Below are positions 36,285 through 48,308 of a stretch of 64,000 bases of DNA, one piece after another; the stretch's first letter is position 1; the number at the start of each line of letters is the position of its first letter. A program made the position numbers and the translations under genes. The DNA is taken from assembly GCF_943734655.1 (NCBI RefSeq), contig NC_071355.1, positions 33,989,434 through 34,053,433 on the forward strand. The letters are read 5' to 3'. This DNA is from Sabethes cyaneus. Lineage: Eukaryota > Arthropoda > Insecta > Diptera > Culicidae. The notes beneath the pieces are model-generated. The model was not told where the DNA came from. It ran no database searches and saw nothing but the letters and a program-made list of their open reading frames with translations.

Positions 36285-37015
36285 AGGACGAGAATTCAAA
36301 TTTTGGACGTAAAACGAAAGCACGTTAAGGGGGCATAGTACTTTTTACACCATATTTTTTGTCTTATTTCAAAAATTTATTTCTCAATAATGCGAAAAGC
36401 CAATTGAATCAGGTTTTTTGCATTCAAAACATTACATTTTACACTAATATTTACAGTTTTGTTTTCATATGGGAACCTCTACCACTTTCCCCTACGGCTC
36501 CTTGAAGAATTTCATTAAAAAAACATGAATTGCGGTACCATGGATTGGCGCTGGGGGGCTTATCCGAATTGAAAAATTCCAAAACGACATGAAGGTATAT
36601 TAAATTATCTCATGTTTGACCCATGTTTTTTTTAAATTCGAACGCATAACAAAATGGCGGACATTCAAACATAAAAGTAAGGTTTTTAGTCGAAAACATT
36701 GACTTTAAACGTTTTTAAAAAATACAAAAATTGCAATATAGAAAAAAGGATAGGTCAAACACTAGATAATTTTGTTTGCTTTCAAACAAAAAAAAATCAT
36801 GAGAATTGCTTGAGCCGTTCTTGAGAAATTTATGGTACCGACTTTGAAAGCAAACGACTTCAAACACATATGGTCAAAATGTTAATCTTTCGAAATAATC
36901 AATAAAAAAATTTCGGTTTTTATAAATTGAAAAAGTACTATTCCCCCTTAATTCAAAATTTTGGACGTAAAACGAGAGGACGTTAATTCAAATTTCGGAC
37001 GTAAAAAAGGTGACG
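36285..37015. repeat. Tandem units with GGACGTAAAACGA, split by a MITE
   Basis: About three units of TTCAAATTTTGGACGTAAAA plus ACGAGAGGACGTTAA-like sequence. One lies before and two lie after the MITE at 36329-36947. The unit is roughly 35 bp. The TTAA inside the unit served as the MITE target. Confidence 0.65.
36329..36947. mobile_element. TTAA-flanked MITE, 619 bp
   Basis: The ends GGGGGCATAGTACTTTTT and AAAAAGTACTATTCCCCC are inverted repeats differing by two bases. TTAA flanks both sides (36325-36328 and 36948-36951), as in piggyBac-type MITEs. No open frame of note. The ends differ from those of the TTAA elements at 6.5-11.8 kb, so it is a different family. Confidence 0.85.
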
Positions 37016-37038
37016 TAAGTTTTGTGACTTCCCCTAGT

Positions 37039-37251
37039 AGTTCGGACCTTTACCCGTTGGATTATTCTATTTGGGCGTAAGTTGAAGCACAAGCCTGCAA
37101 AATATCTCACTCTACAGTGATGACCCTGTCATATCGCGCCCATGGCAGTCGAAGTCGAAGGACTATGTTCGAAAGGCGTGTTCTAGTTTCCGGTATCATA
37201 TTGAGGGAGTCTCTGGTAAAAGTAGAGGACACATCGAGCAAGTTTGTTTGA
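37039..37251 (+). pseudogene. Mariner/Tc1-superfamily transposase C-terminal remnant
   Basis: The frame reads SSDLYPLDYSIWA, a TAA stop (37078-37080), then VEAQACKISHSTVMTL and, towards the end, a degraded helix ending ESLVKVEDTSSKFV and a stop. The first box corresponds to the last catalytic segment of ITm transposases (usually SPDLNPLDY followed by W), of the type common in mosquito DD37E/D elements. The N-terminal DNA-binding and first catalytic segments are missing. A single internal stop and lost residues show it is a relic. Confidence 0.65.
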
Positions 37252-37590
37252 AGGACCTAGGGTAAGTTAACCTATAGTGGAGCCTTTACCCATAATGGAC
37301 CTTGGGTACAGTTTCGGCGTTTATTAGCTTGTGCTTCTTTTTTCCGAGGGTATGAAACAGAAAGTACTAAACATACTACACAGTTCAGTTCATAAAATTT
37401 TAGTTGAATTTAATGATTAATGCCTTAAAATCGACATTTTCGATATGTTAGGGCCCATTTTATGGTTAACAATGCGAAATGTCGCCATGCATGTATTTTC
37501 CTAAGTTTACCGACTATCCCTTAGTCCGAACGCGCGGCAGCGAGTAAGGACAGCATATACCCAACATTTGTGTAGGCTGTAGGCCGTGAT

Positions 37591-37712
37591 TATTTCCGGC
37601 CGAAATAATTCGTGTTTCAGCCTTTTGTGATTCGGCCGTTCGTGATTCGGCCATTAGATATATAATGTCATTTGTTATTTCGGCCATTTGTGTTTCGGTC
37701 ATTCGGATAGGT
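37591..37712. repeat. Minisatellite of TTCGGCCATTTGTG-like units
   Basis: About six to seven diverged copies of a 14-17 bp unit, such as GTGATTCGGCCGTTC and TATTTCGGCCATTTGTG. The minus-strand open frame over it (MAESRTAESQKAETR-like) merely reflects the repeat. Confidence 0.7.
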
Positions 37713-38216
37713 AATCCGTTTAAACTTTGCTATAACTATTGTGTTTTAAAGAAAAAGCATATACTCCCTTTAGCAAAAAGATAGGTATACGTTTAAACTT
37801 TCCAATGCTTCAAAAAGACTTAAAATTGGATGATCCGATTAAAAGCTATGGTCAAAAAACAAAGCCTGTTTCATAACCGGGGACATTCCCCTACTTTTAA
37901 TAATCACATATGACGGGTTTCACGCCAACTCGTCTATGGAGTTGGCAGCACCTTCTCAGAATTCAATGAAACTTTGTGTGTGTAAAGAGTTCATGTAAAT
38001 AAGCAACATTGCTTACTTAGTTTTTCCAAAATTGCTCTAGACTAACTTTTGGGAAGGGCGCAATTTTTTTCTCTTTTTTTTAATATAAAATATAATTCGA
38101 AAACTATAGCATCTACAAAAAAAACTTTTAGAAGACTTTAGAAAGACTTTTAGAAAATGTTCTGAATTTTCATTAAAAAATACTGATTATAATGAAAAAA
38201 CGACCGTTTTTTTTTG
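37713..38216. other. Stretch with no recognisable gene
   Basis: AT-rich DNA without domains, tRNA-like folds or terminal repeats that I can identify. Confidence 0.35.
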
Positions 38217-38625
38217 TTTAAAATTCTTGGTTGGCTTTCGGTCACGGGTTGCGTGCGAAAATATTTATTTTCCGTTTACAGTCGACGTTTCGAGGGATAT
38301 CCCCTCATCTTCAGGACAGAACGTATACAAATATTTTTTTTGTCAAGTGGATTGTGTCATTGCACTGTGGAAAGCTTGTTATTCTACAACAGGTTATAAT
38401 GGTTATATAATGGTTTATATAATCTGTGTTCGATGTGCCCGGGTAAAACCTGTTGTAGAATAACAAGCTTTCCACAGTGCAATGACACAATCCACTTGAC
38501 AAAAAAAATATTTGTATACGTTCTGTCCTGAAGATGAGGGGATATCCCTCGAAACGTCGACTGTAAACGGAAAATAAATATTTTCGCACGCAACCCGTGA
38601 CCGAAAGCCAACCAAGAATTTTAAA
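38217..38625. mobile_element. Near-perfect palindrome of two Penelope-like 3' ends
   Basis: Two 179-bp arms (38217-38395 and 38447-38625) are almost exact inverted copies around a 51-bp loop. In the right arm, plus strand, CTGAAGA (38528-38534), one T, GAGGG-GATAT-CCCTC, GAAA (38551-38554) and CGTC form a hammerhead-like motif as found in Penelope-like terminal repeats. The left arm carries the same motif on the minus strand (38291-38314). No protein is encoded; the several open frames are mirrored copies of each other. Confidence 0.6.
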
Positions 38626-39080
38626 TTAAAAAATACTGAAAAAATTAAAACTTAATATCTACACTGAAAAAATTAAGCATTTTAAACATCAAAAACATCC
38701 ACACTGAAAAAATTAACATCAGAAATTCATGAAATTTTTTTGTAGATTACGAATATTTTTTAAAGTTTTTGTCCTTCCGATGCTAGACTAGTGAGGGGTG
38801 TGGGGGGGGGGGGTTGAAAAAAAACAAGGAGATTTTTTAATTACGCAAAATATTAAGATTTTTAGGAATTTTTAATTGAACTTTAATCGTTCGTTTAATC
38901 GGACCGTTAAAAGTTGTACAAGTGGCTGGGAGATAAGAGGAAGAGCGTGTGAAAAGATGGAAAGGTCACAACTACGGAGGTAGAACAATATAAGAAATTA
39001 AGGCTTTGTTTTTCTTTCATTACCTTCGGAGAGACGTACAAGTTGCTGTATACAAAAGGGGTGCTGACCGAGGAGAGCTT
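38626..39080. other. Unassigned stretch with a G run
   Basis: Contains repeated ACACTGAAAAAATTAA words (38661-38715) and a G run at 38801-38812. No gene is recognisable. Confidence 0.4.
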
Positions 39081-39457
39081 CCCAGCTAGCATTTTCATAC
39101 GTATAAAAAAGGTAAAAATCAGCATTACGTACAGATATACATGTTAAATAAATCGTATTTCATGCGCAAAATTGGCATATCCGTGCTATTTTGGAGGCGA
39201 TATACGTGATTACGAATAATTTTGAGCGTTACGACTTTATAAGTATTTATATACGATAATATCCGATTAAGCGCGAGTCGCTCCGTACTACTCTACGACT
39301 TTGTGCTGAAAATCGTATGTATGTCAGTCATTATCATTATATACGACAGAAAATCAACTTGATCCCACTTTATTCAGCTTTAGTTACGATTTCGAGTTTG
39401 TTAGGAGATATTTACGATAGTTTTCGTACATTGATATACGAGTTGGTGCTAGCTGGG
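39081..39457. mobile_element. MITE-like element with CCCAGCTAGCA ends, 377 bp
   Basis: CCCAGCTAGCA at the left matches TGCTAGCTGGG at the right. The interior is rich in ATATACG/CGTATA words in both orientations. The target duplication is unclear (at most TT). The superfamily is unknown. Confidence 0.55.
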
Positions 39458-40511
39458 TTATTAGGGGGATATGTCCAAATGAAGAAAAAAGCTTTGTTTT
39501 TTGTATTATGAGAATTGGCAAACCGAAAGGTAGTGTTGTAAAGCCCGCATTCGTGTGGTCTAATTTTCTATCACGAGCGATTTCATTCTAACGAACACAT
39601 ATGCATGAGCTCTTCTTTGGGATTCCTTTTCTGATGTTCCCATGCACTGCAACAAGTTTTTGCCAGTGTGTATTTAGTTATCAACCACGGTCGTCGCTCA
39701 CGCTCGTCATGGCAACCCAGCAGTTGATACCTATCATCGCTCGCAGTGGCCCGCACTCTTATCCGGGTGTGTAAGTGAGGGTGTAAAATGAAGAAGAAAA
39801 GAAGTAAAGCAAAATCTTTCAAAATGCATGCTAGTGTGCCGCTCGTGTTCACGACCTGTTGACAGTTCGTGAGCTTTGGCTTCGCGAGCGGGCTGTGCAG
39901 AAAGTTGCTATGAGGCTATACACTCGCGAGTGTGTAGGTAGCAGAATGTATGCACGCAGTACCAGCAGCTGTTTGTCGTAGGCTTGCGTCAATAGAGTTA
40001 GCTTTCGATCTTCGATGCTATGCTTCTCACACTCGCTCGCCTAAGATTTTCAAACCTTATCGAAAACAGATATACAAGTGGCTGGAAGACAAAAGGATGG
40101 TGGCCTTTGATCAAAGGGTAGGTGGGAATCGCGGAAATCCCCGTCGCGGGTAGACAACTATTTAAACTACAATAGGCTTGGATGAGACACAATGTGCGTC
40201 TAAAAATAACGCAATTCCACCAGCGATGGTGGCATACTAAACTGCTGTAACAGGCGGATCCATTAGCTTAGTAAAAGGAAATGAATTATAAACCTAGTAA
40301 GTGTTGCTTCAATGACTTTGCTTCATCTAATTTTCCGCTCTTTCCCCTTCGTGTCTTATTCCACTCTATGATACTATGAAACACATTTGATTTCATTACT
40401 TTGTCTACTATTCCTTTCGTTTATTGCAAAGGCTACCGTTTTCAATGCCTAACTACATTATAAAGGTCAAGTAAACAAACATGAATTTGATATTCATATA
40501 CCTTTTATATA
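39458..40511. other. Stretch with no recognisable gene
   Basis: Includes CG-richer words such as GCTCGCGAG (39880-40040) and a fragment TACAAGTGGCTGGAAGACAA near 40073 resembling TACAAGTGGCTGGGAGATAA near 38918, hinting at a dispersed repeat. No domain-bearing frame. Confidence 0.35.
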
Positions 40512-41783
40512 CCGTCAAACGGGGTAACTTGCAACAGAGGGGTAACATGCAACAACGCTATATCGATCCAATTTACTCTACTTTTTGATCTGTTACTTCA
40601 ATTTTTAATCTGTATCAGTCACTGAATCTTGTTGTTAACAGTTCAAAGAGGCCTTAGATATTGTTATGTTGATTTTCTGCTGTTTTAGTGATTTTTAAAA
40701 AATATCACAAGATGGTGTTAAATTCATCGTCAATTTTTCGTCAGTAAAACGTTTGTATCGCCCACAGGTACTTCAAATAAAAGAAGCCTAACATACATTT
40801 TTTATAGTAAAATGAACAATAAGGAAACAAAATAATTGATTTATGACGACTAGTTTTGTTTATCTTGCTTGTTACCACATTATTCGTAAAACAATAATTA
40901 AACGGGGTAACTTGCAACAGCTGGTAGATATAAAAAGCTGTGTTCCGTTAGCTTCAAGAGGCAAGTTATCATTTAATTTTGCATCAAACAATACTAAAGC
41001 ACACGTGAAGAGTGTAAGATACTTTCGGTAAGTCGGAAATATGCCAGTTTTTCTCTGGATATACTGAAAATGGCCATAGAAGAGGCTAAAAAGAAAGTAA
41101 CCTCACTTAGAGAATCGACCATTATGACCAGCATTATGACTGCTTCTAATTACGATCACTAGTAACGTAATGAACATTCATATATTACGTAACCAAGATA
41201 TCGATGATTTTTAACTCTCCCGCTAGACTTCATGACGCGATTTTGCATAATGGATATACGACGTGTAATGCGTTGTTACACAACTCCCGCTTCCCTAAGT
41301 GCGTTACATAATATGTGAATGATCTTTAAAGAAGGCAGCTCTATCGGATCCAGACAAGGAGTATCAACCGCATGAATAATATAAAAAGTTATTTCTGTAA
41401 ATTCCGTTACGGGGCTCATTTTTTTTTTGACCAACGTGACATAGGACATTTATGCATATATTCATAGCAAAAGCATTAAAAATCTCAAGTCGGATTATCT
41501 TGCACATTCAAGTCAAAAGGAACTGATATAAATCTTTAAATTCGTTCAATTTCCAAAACATATTGCTTGTTGCAAGTTACCCCGTTTAAAGGGTTACTAG
41601 TAACAAGTTAGTTAAAAAATCCTACAACAGCCAATATTGATTGCATATTTTTTCTCAAAATGTGAAATTGTTCTATGCTAGACCTAATAACTTTGTATTA
41701 ATTAAATGTCCTAAAATGTACTACAGATAAGTTTTCACTTACACTCGTAGATAAGAACTGTTGCAAGTTACCCCGTTTGACGG
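40512..41783. mobile_element. TA-flanked MITE, 1272 bp, with a second internal pair of end motifs
   Basis: The ends are CCGTCAAACGGGGTAACTTG and its exact complement, with TA on both outer sides (40510-40511 and 41784-41785), as in Tc1/mariner-type elements. A shorter copy of the same end motif, AACGGGGTAACTTGCAACAG, lies inside at about 40900-40920, and its complement at about 41569-41588. No transposase is encoded. Confidence 0.8.
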
Positions 41784-42008
41784 TACTTAAATATGTCCAA
41801 ACTCTACATATTCAAAGATGATTTATTTGAGATAGACAAAAATCCCCTCTCCAATTTTTTGATATTATGAAGGGGCCTTAAGGGCCCCCTCGATAAAATA
41901 TCAACTGCGAAGGGAACCGGATCGAAATAATAAAACGCGGATTTACCTGTCCACCGACCTTCAAAGAAATCAAAGTCAAAGAAGCCCCCGTATATTTCTC
42001 GTTACATT

Positions 42009-42093
42009 GGTTTTCTTACTTAAGTCTAATCTTATCTTATCTTCTTATCTTATCTTATCTTATTAATACCTGGTTTTCTTACTTAAGTCTAAT
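42009..42093. repeat. CTTAT pentamer run between duplicated flanks
   Basis: A run of ATCTTATCTT-like pentamers at 42033-42066 lies between two copies of GGTTTTCTTACTTAAGTCTA (from 42009 and from 42072). Confidence 0.7.
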
Positions 42094-42443
42094 GAGGGAA
42101 AAACCCTCTCCTTATTTCTCACAGTGACAATAATGTCACCCTGTCACAGAACAGAAGTGGAAGTCCGAACGATTCAGCGATCAAAACTGGTAACAGAGTC
42201 TTTCTTGTTTTTATTTTTCTTTGGGAAGGTTTTCGCATAGAAGCGTGAATAACAGCAATATAAGCAGAACGCTCGCTACCAATCGCATAGCAGCTATCAA
42301 TGCTTTCGTGTGCATTCGTATGCGTTCGTGTGTTTTCGTGGAAAAAAGTGACTCGCTACCACCAGGTTCGCTAGTATCTGTAGAAAGTAGCATGTACGCG
42401 TTTGGATTTCTACTTCCACTTCTGTTCTGTGACCCTACTCTAA

Positions 42444-42562
42444 TGTCGAATTTGTTTATTCAATCCGGATTGGAACTGGATGAACTTTTTGTGTTCATTT
42501 GCTCCTATCTGACAGATAAAATTCATCCAGTTTCAACCCGGATTGAATAAACAAATTCGACA
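42444..42562. mobile_element. Small hairpin element, 119 bp
   Basis: TGTCGAATTTGTTTATTCAA at the left and its complement at the right continue inwards to GGATGAA/TTCATCC, forming arms of about 40 bp with minor bulges. TAA occurs on both outer sides. Probably a miniature MITE. Confidence 0.65.
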
Positions 42563-43825
42563 TAACAATTAGTTAATTGCCGCGCCACGTCTGAGTGCCA
42601 TCGCCCTTCACCTTCACTCAGGTGTTCATCCGGTCGCTCGAATTTGCGACGAAAGAGAACCCTGATAAATAATTTGAGTTAGGTGAGAAGTCTCTCGGCT
42701 TAACTCTCACGCTGTGCAATGCAAATCTTAGATGCCCAAGAGGCTAGCGACTTGGTTGCGATTGCGCAACAGCGTGTCTATACTTCGTCAGCCACAAAGG
42801 TGCGCTAAATCAGCACTTTGATGGCTTATGTTTGATTTTCTGTTTCCAGAACGGGAAAGGCTTGCGTTTCTTGAAAATTTTGTTTCGAAATAAATTAAGT
42901 AAATTGTGCCGGGCGTTGACCATCCTAAAAAAAAAAAAAATGTTGACCATCCTACTTTGGGTTCAACACCACTTTATGGCGTAATGTGAAAATGTAATGG
43001 AATGTGATTGAATATGGCCGGATTTGATCCAGGATTTTGTCCTTCGGGTCCAGGCAGGACTAATATATGGGAGAGTAGCGTTCAGGGTCGCTACAATTAT
43101 GCACAGAAAACTACGTTTTTTCAAATGCAATCAACCGATTTTAATTCTACTTGCATCTTTCTAAGATACTAACATTTGAAAACGGCCTATTTTTAACACA
43201 AAATTTTATATAAGTGTAGAACTAAAGTAGATAGCCAGTTTCTTTTTTCACCAAAAGTTGTGTCTTATTGAGCCTCAAAAGACATCTGAAGAAGAGTTTT
43301 GCGAGAAATGCAAAATGAAAAAGTTATGGAGAAAAATCGCAAAATAGCAGTCACCCAAACTTGATTCAGGGAAAACGCCCTAATGTGGAAACGGCTTGAG
43401 ATGGAGGGATTCCGTCTTCTGCAATATTACTCAAAATACTTCAAGCTATAAAATTGCTGAAGTAAGTCACGCTCTATCTTGTTTCATTTTGGAGATCATT
43501 TCTGGATCTTGGTTAATTTAAGGGTCACCCTAAAATAGCTCATGCCACAAAAAGCGGCACCCTAAATCAAGATTTGGCTGCTAACACATAAATAGTCTAA
43601 AATCAACCACTACTGAGTAAACGATTTATTCCACCTAATTGGGCTTTCTGGACCATAGTGCACTGGTGGAGTCCAAGCTTAGATCGAAGAGGAAAGTTGA
43701 CCTGAACAGCTCGACACTCCAGTAGCGGATGATCGACGGTAATGGCTCGGCTTTTGTTTTTATAGCTTTTCAATAGCCTTTACGCGTCAGGAAATTGGGG
43801 CTATGCAAATGTCTTAAGTGTATTC
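42563..43825. other. Stretch with no recognisable gene
   Basis: No domain-bearing frame or repeat was recognised beyond short A runs (42930-42943). Confidence 0.35.
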
Positions 43826-43918
43826 TTCTTCTTCTTCTTCTTCTTCTTCTTCTTCTTCTTCTTCTTCTTTTTCTTCTTCTTCTTCTTCTTCTTCTTCTTC
43901 TTCTTGTTCTTCTTCTTG
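43826..43918. repeat. TTC/GAA trinucleotide microsatellite
   Basis: About 30 TTC units with two interruptions. The minus-strand Arg-rich open frame over it is an artefact of this run. Confidence 0.95.
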
Positions 43919-43929
43919 AAGCAACAGTA

Positions 43930-46900
43930 GCAGCCGTATGCTTGATGTATGTAATAGTCGTCCGTGCCTGAAGCAAAGTTATCGCATGTATGGGGAAATC
44001 TGGCCTTGAAAGTTTTCGTTGATTTTTACTGTCTAACGGTTGGAAAATAATCTTTTCATGAAAACCACTCAATTGCTGCATCTTTTGTGAATCGAATGGT
44101 ATGTGAACCAACAAAATCTGTTCTGACGGTCTTCTCTTCTAGGACTTTAGAGCCACTAATAGCACTTTTGACCCGAGCTGTCGTGCACTCAATGCACCGA
44201 TTTTGCTTATTTACCTGTAATCCCAAAGCGTAAAGGTGAACGTTAAAATTATGCTGCGTTTAATTATATTTAAAACAATGTACATAGGTGTAATTCATAC
44301 ATTGTTTTAAATAATCAATTTTAAGTCACCCTCTTACACCAATCTTAGCAAGTGCTTTAATTCTATATCAGTTCCGGATTTGTTCTATTGATTTTTTAAA
44401 ATTCCAAGCTAGAAATTATAATGCGTCTCCATCAGTTTAATATTTCGATGGAGGCGCATGGCAAAGTTTAATTTGCAAGTCCGTAAATTCGAAACATTTT
44501 CAAAACAAGCCATACTCTTTGATAAACGCCGATAATGTTTGAAAATCATAATTTTTATTTTTTAAACTTTATGCAATTTCAAAAATTCTAATGTTGTCGA
44601 TTAGTAATTACTGAAAACGGTAACCCGTAGCCCGAATGTCTTAAACACGGATAGAAATTTGATCTCCAAAACGAGCAAAATGACTCATGATTCCAGGTTT
44701 CTAGGTTATGATTTATGAAAATACACCATGAATAATAATCATGATATCACGAGCTTCTTGCAGTACAACACAACGCAAAATCATTAACTATTATTCAAGA
44801 TTTTGTGCTGTCTGATATGGCAGTTCAGTTATGATTTGATAGGAAATCACATTTCATGATTTCATGATTTCATTCATGGCATCGGAATCAAATCTTGAAA
44901 TCTTGTGATCTAGCAGATAGACGATTATAAAAAAAATAATTTGGAAATGTGATGATTTCCAGCACATTTCCATTGACCGTCACAACTATTTTGCTTTCTG
45001 GAAAAACCTAGGAGATAGTAAAAATTAGAATCTTATTCAGAGAGCAATAAAAATAAAAATAACAAAACCAAAAATCGATTCACTACGATTGATTATTGAA
45101 AACTTACTTATTTGTTTCAATATTGCATGAAGAAATATAGAAGCTTTCAATCTTCGGAAATCTGCATTGCAACGGGCAGTATTATCAACCTATATCCAGA
45201 CCCCACCGTCGTCGGCGTGACAGTACAGCTCGAATGAATAACCCGCCGCACCGGAGCATCAAGAAGTAAAAATCCAACCGAAATCGAATCTCGGTCCAAG
45301 CTCTAGCATCCCATCGGATTCGATCAGAGTCCTGAATCTACTTTGAGCTTTTCTACGTTTCCTTTCTATAGTAGCCTGGCACTGAGTACGGCAGAATCAC
45401 AGGCCTGTTCCGGTGTGCCGGCACTTAAGCTGCATCACCGCACCACCACCGTAGTCGAGTTTAGCCGTCCGTAAGCTTACGAGATAGAAGTTTCGATGTG
45501 GCCACACAACCGACGGACGCGACGGGCACCGAGAGCGGATGGGGCAACTTTGTCTGTGCTGCCTGCGAACTCTAGTCAAAATTAAGTTAGCCAGAAGTTT
45601 GGGAGACACAGATTTCAAAAGAAAGATTTTCTCTACCACCGACCGCGCACCTCCATCGTTTGCTATCAAATTAGCCCCCAGGGTAGCTGAACTGCAAGTG
45701 CTGAGAATGATGTTAGCTTTTAGCAGGAAGCGTTGTTGGTGTTGTTCTTGCTGTCGCTACTGCATAGTGCCCGGTTCTTGCGTAAAAGCTGGTCTGAAAG
45801 CTTTTTGCTGAGAGCCACCAAGCTGCTGCTGTCGTTGGAGTGGGTGGAATTCGATTGAATAGTTTTAGATTTAATGCGATCTTTGGTGTGCTGCAGAATG
45901 GCAAAAGTTGGTCGATTTTCCTGGAACAAATGGATCATCGTGTGATAGTGGAAAGCACTTTAATCATTGATAAGAAGTACTCCATCCAAAAAAGATGAAG
46001 GGATTGAAAGTGGAATAATCTGAACTCAAATACTGCTCGGGCATGCGTTCGTTTCGGTGAAATAGAAAATGATTGTGCAACTTTTCGGTTATGTGGAGTC
46101 ACGTTCAGCTATAGGTTTCCGACTAGAGTGAATTGTCGAAAAATATTACTTGAGCTGTACTTCAGAGTGATTGCAATATTCCGTCAACATTGACTCTAAC
46201 TCTAGCACAAAGAGCATTTCTATTGATATTCGTTGGTTGTTGGCAGCAGCAGCAAAAGCAGCAATAGCCAAAATATGCTCACACAACTCGTTTAAAATTT
46301 ATTCAAATTTTACAGAGTAGTAAATTCTGTTTTCCCCAAGTGCTTACCGTACACGTTTCATCGGCGGGCGCAGCACATTTCGTCAGAGGCCAACGCAAGT
46401 CAAACTCATCCGGCAGCCACGTCTACGGGCGGACCCGCGCTCCAGCTTCCGGTTCGTCTGCCAGCTCAATATGCAGCAAAGGGTGGGAGTTGCCCACGAC
46501 CGTGCATCCCAATAAGTGTAAGTTTATTTCTGGCCGAAGCTACAGGCGAATCGAGCCGCATCGAGGGAGCAAGCAAGCAAACATGCCAGTAAGCAAGCAC
46601 AAGCAGCTCATCTCTTTTTCAAAATATGACTTACACTCCTGGCCATAACATCCCCCGCATCCAATGTCTGTGAATCCTGCTGCTAGTCGATGCATGCTTC
46701 CGATGTCAGCTACTCTAGCAGCACCCTCGCTGACGGCTGGGATAGATAAAATACTTACCTCATATGTAATATTTCATATCCTGCTTCCGAGCGGCGGCGA
46801 GAATCAAAAACGGTGGCGTATTCCGGGGGTGTACCAATCGCCCATGGCAAAAACTCATTTCCTTCAATCTACGCCACTGAAGCAAGGTCGCGGAATAGAA

Positions 46901-48300
46901 AACGGCATCCAAGTTATGGAGATTGCATTTTAACGCGCTGCTTTTGCTCCCTGCGGAAGTGGCCAACCCGGAGTGAAATCCGGCGAAAGTGCACTGCTGT
47001 GTGGCAAGCCGAAAACGAGAGCTTATGTATATGATCTCTCGCGGGTGTAAGCTTCCCGTGGATCCCGTGCCGTGACGAAACTCCGTGACAAGGATCGTGA
47101 TCGTCAGCGACCGGCAACCAGCAGAACGACCGACCGACGATAGCAACGAAACGACGGCTCCGAAAGGAGTTAAGTGCACCGCCGGGAATCCGTTCGTGAC
47201 CTGGAAGATGATGATGTTGATAATGATGATGATGATGCTGCTGGTGCTGCTGCTGATGATGATGTTCCTGTTGTTCATCTTGTTCCATCCAGCCGATGTG
47301 CTACGGTAGCGAAGCATGAACCGCTTCCGCATTGGGCTTCGCTCGTCGGAAGATTGAGGATTCCGGACGAAAATGGATTTTCAACAACGATGGCAATAGT
47401 TGTGCACTTTCGGGGGACGTGATAATAGAAATAAGAAGCGCGCACGGCATGGCAAAGCACCGACCGGGAGAAGCTTTACAGTTGCTGCGGGAGTAAACTA
47501 CATTACTATCTGCAGTAGATGGGAACCGAGTCGAGCTACATAGCGGTGACTGTGTTACATTATCGGTAGTAATATTGCAAAACAATGTATAAACCGTTTT
47601 AACATGAATATAAATTGCTGAACCGAGATAAAACCGTATATTATTACACTGATAATTGTTTGACAAAAGTGAGCAAATTGTGGTATTACCTTTTGTGTTG
47701 AGATCTATTTATAATGACTAACATGATTGTTTGACATTCAAAACTTTGGTTAAATATTTTAATTTCAATTGAGGTTAAAGCTGCAGCCACGAAGCACGAC
47801 GAGGAGAACTCTCTATGATTGTACAACTGAAAAACAAGTGCAAAAGTGCAAAAGGGATACTGTTTCAAGAAGTGTGTACTACAGCGGTTGTTTTCGAAGG
47901 TCATTTTGAATTCATTTGTTTTTAAAGCAACGGCGCATTTACAAACCGGATTTGCATTTGAGTTGTGAAATCGGTTACGTAAGAACATCGTGCGTAATTT
48001 CTATTATATGATTATCGAATATCAAAAACTTTACAGCTTCTATACAGCTCTCTAATAAAGTAGTCAGAGTTTTCAAGTAAGTTTGATCGAAAGCTGCCAG
48101 TAGCTATCTCGCGCAGGCACGGTTTTTGATGTAATTGCCAAAGAGCCACGTTTGTCTCAGGACGGCTTTCGTGCATAACTACAAATGTCTATCAGTATTT
48201 AAAAACTGCCCGCGCGCGATTTTGAACGAATCGAACATGTTGATAGAACATAATTTTTGGTGCGCTAAACTAATTTCTTATGGTTTTGCCTTTCTACTAT
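43930..48300. other. Long stretch with no confident gene
   Basis: Complex DNA with GC-rich parts at 45180-45720 and 46360-47480. A 15-17 bp hairpin lies at about 44266-44315. A GAT/TGC-rich microsatellite at 47208-47262 makes the His/Gln-rich minus-strand frame near 47200. Host intron or upstream DNA is plausible. Confidence 0.4.
46345..46505 (-). other. Candidate host exon on the minus strand (very uncertain)
   Basis: On the minus strand, a GC-rich stretch ends with GTGTACG followed by the donor-like GTAAGCAC at about 46347. One frame reads GCTVVGNSHPLLHIELADEP and, after a TAG, TWLPDEFDLRWPLTKCAAPA, which has protein-like composition. The in-frame TAG and lack of a clear acceptor or known domain argue against a functional exon. 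Confidence 0.12.
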
Positions 48301-48308
48301 ATAGATAT

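Noticed and set aside
43770..44114. Arg-rich minus-strand frame
   Set aside because: It is the TTC microsatellite read as AGA/GAA codons.
46914..47288. His/Gln-rich minus-strand frame that looks like a transcription factor N-terminus
   Set aside because: The His/Gln run comes from a GAT/TGC-type microsatellite; the rest has no domain and overlaps other frames of similar length.
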